Below the pieces are notes generated by a model. It made no database searches, was not told the DNA's origin, and was given only the letters and a program-made list of their open reading frames with translations. Below, piece after piece: positions 1 through 4,696 of a stretch of DNA of 6,077 nt. Location: positions 1 to 6,077 of the forward strand of contig SKNK01000505.1 of the NCBI GenBank assembly GCA_007120565.1, given 5' to 3'. A program made the position numbers and the translations under genes. Positions within the stretch are counted from its first letter, which is position 1, and each line of letters opens with the position of its first letter. The DNA comes from Nitriliruptoraceae bacterium (lineage in GTDB: Bacteria > Actinomycetota > Nitriliruptoria > Nitriliruptorales > Nitriliruptoraceae).

Positions 1-61
1 AGCGGAGCGGCACCGGCGATCTACGTCATCCACGGCGGCGGGATGGTGCTCGGCAACCTCG
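1..61 (+). repeat. 61-bp direct repeat, copy A (esterase fragment at the GlgB junction)
   Basis: Bases 1-61 are identical to 606-666 and diverge at base 62 (G here, A at 667). The left boundary cannot be seen because the window starts inside the repeat, so the real copy may be longer. The piece encodes the esterase oxyanion-hole region (SGAAPAIYVIHGGGMVLGNL) in the same frame as in the intact gene. The right end falls in a GGCAACCTC(G) string that fits both esterase (GNL-EW) and GlgB (GNL-GG), so the exact joint is blurred by probable microhomology. Confidence 0.97.
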
Positions 62-354
62 GCGGCATCGACGCCATGCCCCATCCCTGCCACGGCCGCT
101 CCCACTCGGTGGTGCTGACCCTGCCGCCGCTGGCCGTCGAGATCCTGGTCCCCGAGGTCGAGAGCACGGCGGAGACCGCCGTCTGGGCCGAAGCCGAGCT
201 CGAAGGCGACGTGCTACCGGACGCCGATCCGGTGGAGCCGGCTCCGGGGCCCCCCGAGCCGGCCCTTGCCGAAGAGGACCGCGACACCACCGTCGCGAGC
301 ACCAACCACGAACCGCCTCGCGGTCCCTCCTCACGCCCGCTCCCCCCAGCGTGA
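1..354 (+). CDS. glgB: C-terminal end of 1,4-alpha-glucan branching enzyme (GlgB), 5' part replaced by a copied esterase fragment; partial
   Basis: The frame is open from base 1 and ends at TGA 352-354 (117 residues visible). Residues about 18-51 read like the extreme C-terminus of GlgB: GNLGG, then an acidic/Pro linker, HGRSHS and the beta-strand LTLPPLAVEILVPE. In GlgB this belongs to the C-terminal all-beta domain that follows the GH13 barrel. GlgB makes alpha-1,6 branches in glycogen in the cytosol; no catalytic residue lies in this window. Residues about 52-117 form an acidic, Ala/Pro-rich tail with no domain I recognise, longer than most GlgB C-termini. Residues 1-20 (through HGGGMVLGNL) are not GlgB. 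They are encoded by an exact copy of an internal piece of the esterase gene downstream, so the visible product is a chimera. The stop overlaps the esterase GTG by 4 bp. GlgB identity rests on a short motif stretch; the chimeric 5' part is seen directly. Confidence 0.62.
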   Translation, partial: SGAAPAIYVIHGGGMVLGNLGGIDAMPHPCHGRSHSVVLTLPPLAVEILVPEVESTAETAVWAEAELEGDVLPDADPVEPAPGPPEPALAEEDRDTTVASTNHEPPRGPSSRPLPPA

Positions 355-1352
355 GTTCGGAGCTACATCGCCGAGCCGATACCGAGGCACGGCGAGCGTT
401 GGAGGCCCAGCAGGAGGTCGTACCTGGCGGCATCCACGCCATCAACGACCTCGTCCAGCGGCGATCGACGATCGATCGGTTGATCGCCGCTGCATCCACG
501 GACTCGCAGCCGAACCCACGTATCGCGGTCGAGGAACGGACCATCCCCGGCCTGGATGCGGGCGACCCCAACATCCGGGTGCGCCTCTACCGGCCTCGTG
601 ACGTGAGCGGAGCGGCACCGGCGATCTACGTCATCCACGGCGGCGGGATGGTGCTCGGCAACCTCGAATGGGAACACCCGACCTGTCTGTCCCTCAGCGA
701 CGAGCTCAACGCCGTCGTGGTGCAGGTCGACTACCGACTGGCCCCCGAACATCCCGCCCCGGCGGGACTCCACGACTGTTACGCGGGCCTGCAGTGGCTG
801 GCGTCGGCGTCCCTCGGCATCGACCACGAGCGGATCGTGATCTTCGGCGGGAGCGCGGGCGGAGGACTGGCCCTCGGCACCGCGCTGATGGCACGGGATC
901 GGCAGGGACCGAGGTTGGCGTACCAGATGCTGCTCTACCCCATGATCGACGATCGCAACGACACACCGTCCAGCCACGAGATCACCGACCTCGGCGTGTG
1001 GGACCGGGCCACCAACCTCGAGGCCTGGTCCTGGTACCTCGGCGATGCCGCTGGCGGAGACGACGTCTCCCCCTACCTCGCACCCGCACGGATGGACGAC
1101 CTGTCCGGCCTGCCTCCGACCTTCATCGATGTCGGGGAACTCGATCTCTTCAGGGATGAGGACCTCCGGCTCGCTGCTCGTCTGCTGCAGGCCGGGGTCG
1201 CAACCGAACTGCACGTCTACCCCGGAGCCTTCCACGGTTCGGAGTCGTTCGCTCCCCGGTCCGAGCTCGCACGGAGGATCGAACGGACCCGGCTGGACGC
1301 GTTGCGGCGGGCGATCGGTGGTCTCGACATCGGTCGTGCCGACGCTCAGTAG
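351..1352 (+). CDS. Alpha/beta-hydrolase, hormone-sensitive-lipase (HSL, family IV) type carboxylesterase
   Basis: This 333-residue soluble protein is complete and of normal length for the HSL family. Hallmarks in order: an N-terminal helical cap (about 1-55); the oxyanion-hole motif HGGG at 96-99; the conserved YRLAPEHPAPAG at 128-139; the nucleophile elbow GGSAGG with Ser168 (the family usually has GDSAGG, so Gly167 replaces the common Asp); catalytic Asp265 in GELDLFRDED; and catalytic His295 in YPGAFHG. It should hydrolyse short- to medium-chain esters in the cytosol; the substrate cannot be deduced. There is no signal peptide. GTG 351 is chosen because it gives the expected distance to HGGG (about 95 residues) and overlaps the upstream GlgB stop as GTGA. 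No clear Shine-Dalgarno precedes it, which fits translational coupling. The 3' end overlaps the convergent oxidoreductase gene by 7 bp. An internal 61-bp piece also occurs at the window start, and a strong inverted repeat lies in the first 150 bp. Confidence 0.92.
   Translation: MSSELHRRADTEARRALEAQQEVVPGGIHAINDLVQRRSTIDRLIAAASTDSQPNPRIAVEERTIPGLDAGDPNIRVRLYRPRDVSGAAPAIYVIHGGGMVLGNLEWEHPTCLSLSDELNAVVVQVDYRLAPEHPAPAGLHDCYAGLQWLASASLGIDHERIVIFGGSAGGGLALGTALMARDRQGPRLAYQMLLYPMIDDRNDTPSSHEITDLGVWDRATNLEAWSWYLGDAAGGDDVSPYLAPARMDDLSGLPPTFIDVGELDLFRDEDLRLAARLLQAGVATELHVYPGAFHGSESFAPRSELARRIERTRLDALRRAIGGLDIGRADAQ
456..492 (+). repeat. Perfect 11-bp inverted repeat (stem-loop) with clustered GATC sites inside the esterase gene
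   Basis: Arms CAGCGGCGATC (456-466) and GATCGCCGCTG (482-492) are exact reverse complements separated by 15 nt. In RNA the stem can grow by one G-U and two Watson-Crick pairs (467-469 with 479-481), leaving a 9-nt loop. Four GATC and three CGATCG sites fall within 462-485. It sits about 105-142 nt into the esterase coding sequence (residues about 36-48). There is no T-tract, so it is not a standard terminator. It may affect translation or mRNA stability, or may simply be codon-driven. Confidence 0.8.
606..666 (+). repeat. 61-bp direct repeat, copy B (native position inside the esterase gene)
   Basis: This is the partner of the copy at 1-61, offset by 605 bp. Here it lies within an intact, family-typical hydrolase (residues 86 to the start of 106), so this is the original context and the copy at 1-61 is the displaced one. 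Confidence 0.97.
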
Positions 1353-2287
1353 TCGGGCGACTCCCGCAACCGCGCGACGATGGCTTCGGCCGCGTCGATC
1401 GCGCCAGCTCGGACGACGAACCGGTCGAATCCCCACCGCCGCTGGTGACTGCGGAGTTCCGCCACGATCTCCGGGACCGTTCCGAACAACACGTACGGCG
1501 CGGCCAGGAGATCGTCGCCGGTCACCCCGTCGAGCTGTCCTGCGAGATCATGGGCCGCCCCGGCAGCGTCATCGGTGATCTCCAACCGCTGCACCAGTGC
1601 CTCGAGCTGGGGTGCACGGCCGACGGCATCGGCCGCGAGGTGCACCAAGGCGACGCGCTCCTCGATCCGGTCGGTTGCCCACTCGACCTCGTGACGATGC
1701 CCATCAGGCAGGGTACGACCGAGCCCGGAGAGCGCGACGACGTCCGCGTGCTGCGCCGCATAGTGCAACACGCGGCCACCGTTACCGCCGACCAGCAGCG
1801 GGATCGGCTCCTGCACCGAGCGTGGCGCAGCCAGGCGCGCTGCCTCGGTGCGGAGGTGGTGTCCGTGGAACGTGACCGACTCCCCATCGAGGAGCCGTCG
1901 GGTGACCTCGATGAGTTCGACCATCCGCTCCACTCGGAACGCCGCGGAGGGATAGTCGCGCCCGGTCATCGTCCACTCTGCCGGCGTGTGCCCCGCGCCG
2001 ACGCCCAGGATGGCACGGCCACCCGAGACCACGTCGAGGGTCGCGATCTCCGAAGCCAAGGCGAGCGGCCCCCACACGCCGGCGTTGACCACGTAGGTGC
2101 CCAGTCGGATCGCGCTCGTCGCCGTCGCCGCCGCTGCCAGCGCGACCATGGGCGCAGGTCCCGTCCCCGGGTGGTCCGCCACGGTCAGGCTCGCGAAGCC
2201 CGAACGTTCACAACGTTGCGCGAACGCTCCCCACGCATCCGCCCCCGTCGGGGCCGCCTGCACGGACAACGTGATCGGCTGGTCCAT
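1346..2287 (-). CDS. Luciferase-like (LLM) F420-type oxidoreductase
   Basis: This complete 313-residue protein has a bacterial-luciferase-like TIM-barrel fold. Recognisable parts are the N-terminal strand and helix leading to VADHPG (36-41); the LAAAATATSAIRLGTYVV-type segment (about 50-67); the family signature LDVVSGGRAILGVGAGH (84-100); the RVERMVELIEVTRRLLDGESVTFHG helix-strand region (118-142); and the PIPLLVGGNGG motif (161-171). Such proteins transfer hydride between reduced F420 or FMN and an organic substrate in the cytosol. The overall look is closest to the actinobacterial group known as the MSMEG_2516-type F420-dependent oxidoreductases; substrate and cofactor choice are inferred. 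The start is ATG 2287, close to the first conserved strand, with no strong Shine-Dalgarno. It lies 84 bp downstream of the diguanylate cyclase on the same strand, so co-transcription is possible. Its stop overlaps the esterase end by 7 bp. Confidence 0.88.
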   Translation of the reverse strand: MDQPITLSVQAAPTGADAWGAFAQRCERSGFASLTVADHPGTGPAPMVALAAAATATSAIRLGTYVVNAGVWGPLALASEIATLDVVSGGRAILGVGAGHTPAEWTMTGRDYPSAAFRVERMVELIEVTRRLLDGESVTFHGHHLRTEAARLAAPRSVQEPIPLLVGGNGGRVLHYAAQHADVVALSGLGRTLPDGHRHEVEWATDRIEERVALVHLAADAVGRAPQLEALVQRLEITDDAAGAAHDLAGQLDGVTGDDLLAAPYVLFGTVPEIVAELRSHQRRWGFDRFVVRAGAIDAAEAIVARLRESPDY

Positions 2288-2303
2288 GACGTGACGGTAG
2301 CGG

Positions 2304-2317
2304 GACCGCGTGCGGTC
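2304..2317. promoter_or_regulatory. Short palindrome upstream of the oxidoreductase start (possible operator)
   Basis: GACCGC-GT-GCGGTC has 6-bp perfect arms around a 2-nt centre. It ends 16 bp upstream of the ATG at 2287, in the 84-bp gap after the cyclase gene. The position would suit a dimeric repressor site. No matching -10/-35 pair is visible and palindromes this short are common in GC-rich DNA, so this is weak. Confidence 0.2.
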
Positions 2318-2360
2318 AGGGCCGAGATGCCGTGGACGTTCGACCGCGAGAGGGCGTCGG

Positions 2361-2380
2361 GAAGCGCGTCGTTACGCTTC
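2361..2380 (-). terminator. Weak stem-loop across the cyclase stop codon
   Basis: Read on the - strand, GAAGCG and CGCTTC form a 6-bp stem around an 8-nt loop that contains the TAA stop of the cyclase gene. No U-tract follows, so it is at best a weak or Rho-assisted stop. It could also be a chance hairpin. Confidence 0.18.
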
Positions 2381-4006
2381 AACGAGCTCTTCGTCGTCGC
2401 TGCCGATGACGGTGAGCTCGGCGCGATCGCGTCCCGCACGCTTCGCACGGTAGAGCGCCTCATCGGCGGCGGGGAACAGTTGTGCGAGGCGTGTTCGCGT
2501 CACCGCCAGCCCCAGCGACACCCGGATAGCCAGGTCGGGCTGCAACTCGCTCCAGTCGTACCCCCGGATCGCCGACAGGATCCGTTCGCTCAACTGCTGC
2601 GCGTCATCCGGTGGGCAGTGGGCGGCGAGGATCACGAACTCGTCGCCGCCGTAGCGGCCGACGAGGTCGCCATCTCGGACGTTCGTGGCCAACAGGCGCG
2701 CGACCTGCCGGAGGACCGCGTCACCGAGTTCGTGCCCGTACTGATCGTTGGCGACCTTGAAGCGATCGATGTCGAGGTACATGACCGTTGCCCACCCCGC
2801 GGAGGGTGTGGACAGCAGCGATGCCCGTTCACGATCGATGCGACGGCGGTTGGCGGTGCCCGTGAGGGGGTCCTCGAGCGAGACCCGCTCGATCCGCTCG
2901 TGCTCGCGCTGCATGCGAGCGACCCGAAGCTTGCCTTGCACCGCCTCCATACGTCGACGACGCAGCTGCCAGATCTTCTGGCTCGCCATCTGCGCGAAGC
3001 GCCACACATCGGCAACCCCCGGGTGATCGGGGTACTCCATGACGGCGATCCTGGCCCGTTCCCAGACCAACGCCGAGCGGATGGGCTCACGCTCGGTGGG
3101 GTTGACCACCTCGAACCCCGCATCGACCTCCGAACGGGCTTCGTCCCAACGACCAGCGTTGGACAGCAGGTGGGCGAAGGCGAACCGCAGGTAGCTCAAG
3201 GGCTCACCGAGGCTGTGTTCGAGCATCGCGTGGCGCTTCTCTCGTGCCTCCTGCAGACCGAGCTTGCCCGCCATCAGGTCGGCGAACAGGCAGAGGGCAC
3301 CGAAGTCGTACTCCGCGGACGACCCGGTCATATCGATCGCCTGTTGTGCCTGCTTCGAGGCGATCCCCAGCCGTTCCTGAGCCTCGTCTTCGAACCCTGC
3401 CTGCGCGAGTGCGACACCCCACGCCGACTGGTTCAGCAGGCGGTTGTGCACGAAGGCCTTGACCGCCCAACCGTCACCCGCTTCGAGCACCACCTCGGCG
3501 AGTCGGCTGTAGGTCCGTTCGCTGTCTTCATGCAGACCGATCCGCGAGTACGCGACCGCGATGCCGTTGAGCGCAACGACCAGTCCCACGTCTGGCTCTC
3601 GGTCGTCGAGCAGCAGTTCCGCGGTGACCAACTGGGTCAGGGCGAGATCCTCATGCCCTTCCTCGAGTTGCATCCGCGCCAGGTACTGACGGCCGGTCGC
3701 CTCCCACCCGGGCAGTCCCGCCTCAGAGCCACGTTCGAGTATCTCGGCAGCGATGTCCCGGCTCCGCGCCACCTGGCCCTGCAGCGCCGCGGACGCCATC
3801 GCGCTGTAGAGCGCCGAGCACTCGCCCTCGGCATCTCCCGCCGCCCGTGCTGCGAGCGCGAGGTCACGCGCCAGGCCCCCGACGTCCTCCCCAGCCTGAG
3901 CCCGGGGCAACAGGGCACGCGCGGCAGCCACCAGGTCAGGTGGAGGTGCCGTGACGGGTCCGCCATCCTCCAGCGCCCCAACGACCTTCGTATCGGTCTC
4001 GTTCAT
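2372..4006 (-). CDS. Diguanylate cyclase: GGDEF domain with an N-terminal helical (TPR-like) repeat region
   Basis: This 544-residue protein makes c-di-GMP from two GTP. Residues about 22-335 are a run of paired amphipathic helices of TPR-like character (for example ALNGIAVAYSRIGLHEDSERTYSRLAEV at 145-172 and AHLLSNAGRWDEARSEV at 278-294). This suggests a protein- or ligand-binding sensor. Residues about 335-375 are a charged helix likely to be the coiled-coil linker to the GGDEF domain (about 376-535). Seen there are the entry motif DPLTGTANRR (379-388), the metal-binding LDID (Asp412), the active site GGDEF at 453-457, and an inhibitory-site RxxD (Arg444-Asp447) at the correct spacing, so both catalysis and product inhibition look intact. 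There are no membrane segments or signal peptide, so it is cytosolic. Start ATG 4006 is preferred: the frame stays open to 4381, but that extra 125 residues is Arg/Pro-rich and unlike a protein domain. No clear Shine-Dalgarno precedes 4006; see the small ORF overlapping it. Confidence 0.9.
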   Translation of the reverse strand: MNETDTKVVGALEDGGPVTAPPPDLVAAARALLPRAQAGEDVGGLARDLALAARAAGDAEGECSALYSAMASAALQGQVARSRDIAAEILERGSEAGLPGWEATGRQYLARMQLEEGHEDLALTQLVTAELLLDDREPDVGLVVALNGIAVAYSRIGLHEDSERTYSRLAEVVLEAGDGWAVKAFVHNRLLNQSAWGVALAQAGFEDEAQERLGIASKQAQQAIDMTGSSAEYDFGALCLFADLMAGKLGLQEAREKRHAMLEHSLGEPLSYLRFAFAHLLSNAGRWDEARSEVDAGFEVVNPTEREPIRSALVWERARIAVMEYPDHPGVADVWRFAQMASQKIWQLRRRRMEAVQGKLRVARMQREHERIERVSLEDPLTGTANRRRIDRERASLLSTPSAGWATVMYLDIDRFKVANDQYGHELGDAVLRQVARLLATNVRDGDLVGRYGGDEFVILAAHCPPDDAQQLSERILSAIRGYDWSELQPDLAIRVSLGLAVTRTRLAQLFPAADEALYRAKRAGRDRAELTVIGSDDEELVEA

Positions 4007-4035
4007 GGGGCAGGTATCGGCTGCTCGACGGTCAT
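4003..4035 (-). CDS. Possible 10-codon upstream ORF coupled to the cyclase start
   Basis: On the - strand, ATG at 4035 opens MTVEQPIPAP and stops at TGA 4005-4003, which overlaps the cyclase ATG (4006-4004) as ATGA. A GAGAGG purine run lies 6 nt before the upstream ATG, a better ribosome site than anything before the cyclase start. This layout would let ribosomes re-initiate on the cyclase. An ORF this short can arise by chance. Confidence 0.22.
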   Translation of the reverse strand: MTVEQPIPAP

Positions 4036-4408
4036 CCTGAACCTCTCTGCGCACTTCGGTCGATCGGAGGTCGCGGAACCACCGGTGTCGGCGGCCTCGA
4101 GGGGTCGGTTCGCGATGGATCTCGGTGGCAGCCGAGCCGCCTGCGGCAAGGTGAGAGTGAGCTGGCCGCAGGACGGTCTCGACGTATCGCAGGGTGGGTT
4201 TCGAGCCCGCCAGGAGCGGTATCGGGGTGGGACGGCAGCGAGAGCGGCGGGCGGCGACCGAGGGCCGCAACCGCTGCCGCCGCGGGACGCGGGCTGCTGG
4301 TGGCTGGGCCCGAGGCACCGCGCGTGGACGATGGCGAACGCGCGTCGAGCGATGGGGTCGTGCAAGGGGCGCGCGACTCACCGGCGGCTGGGGTGGTGCC
4401 GGACGAGC
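4007..4408. other. About 400 bp without a convincing gene, between the cyclase and the DUF167 gene
   Basis: Several frames are open here, but their translations are Arg/Pro/Ala/Gly-rich with no recognisable domain, as expected for GC-rich noncoding DNA. The stretch most likely holds the cyclase promoter and 5' leader and the 3' end of the DUF167 transcript. Visible structure: a perfect 8-bp inverted repeat CCTGCGGC/GCCGCAGG (4140-4147 and 4165-4172), and a second 8-bp pair CGGCAGCG/CGCTGCCG (4233-4240 and 4272-4279) with 31 nt between its arms. A GGTGGG-TTTCGAG-CCCGCC hairpin resembling a tRNA T-arm sits near 4193-4211, but no other tRNA parts surround it. I could not find a confident -35/-10 pair, riboswitch or T-tract terminator. 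Confidence 0.6.
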
Positions 4409-4696
4409 TCAGGGCAGGGCGGCTCGCAGGGTGGCGGCGTCGATCCCCCGGACCAGCACCACCTTGTCCCGACCACGCTGCCCCATCAACAGGTCGACAT
4501 CGGCGACGCGTACGGAGAGCAGGCTGGCCAGGAACCGGCGGAGCTCCGCGTTGGCGGCACCCTCGCTGGGTGGGGCAGCGACCTTGACCTTGACCGCATC
4601 ACCGTAGGTTCCGGAGAAGGTCGTGCGCGGCGCACGTGGAACCACCCGCAGGCGCAACGTCGCGCCATCGGGATGGTCACCAACCGGGTCGGCCAT
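4409..4696 (-). CDS. DUF167 (YggU/UPF0235) family small protein
   Basis: This complete 95-residue protein has the usual length of the DUF167 family, a conserved small alpha/beta fold of unknown biochemical function. Recognisable parts are the first strand TLRLRVVPRAPRT (13-25), the VKVKVAAPPSEGAANAELRR segment (36-54; the family's A/V-x-P-x-x-G-x-A-N motif, here with Pro43, Gly46 and Asn49), and the C-terminal VDLLMGQRGRDKVVLV (67-82; the G-x-x-x-R-x-K motif with Arg76 and Lys78). ATG 4696 is supported by a GAGGA at 4701-4705, four bases upstream, and by the family's short N-terminus. Its first 211 bp lie inside the C-terminal extension of the HNH reading frame, in a different frame on the same strand. 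The conserved motifs make this the real frame in the overlap. Confidence 0.88.
   Translation of the reverse strand: MADPVGDHPDGATLRLRVVPRAPRTTFSGTYGDAVKVKVAAPPSEGAANAELRRFLASLLSVRVADVDLLMGQRGRDKVVLVRGIDAATLRAALP

Noticed and set aside
363..1436. A 357-codon frame on the - strand opposite the esterase
   Set aside because: It is antisense to an intact hydrolase with a full catalytic triad; its translation has no recognisable motif.
4193..4211. T-arm-like hairpin with a TTCGAG loop, suggesting a tRNA
   Set aside because: The loop is out of register for a T-loop (no C at position 56), and no acceptor, D or anticodon arms can be folded around it.
4003..4365. A 120-codon - strand frame in the 400-bp gap
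   Set aside because: The composition is Arg/Pro/Ser-rich with no domain and no ribosome site at its first ATG. Only its last 10 codons, with an internal ATG, are plausible as a leader ORF.
4007..4381. N-terminal extension of the cyclase by 125 residues to an ATG at 4381
   Set aside because: The extra residues are Arg/Pro-rich and unlike the helical repeat that begins shortly after the ATG at 4006. It looks like noncoding DNA that happens to be open.
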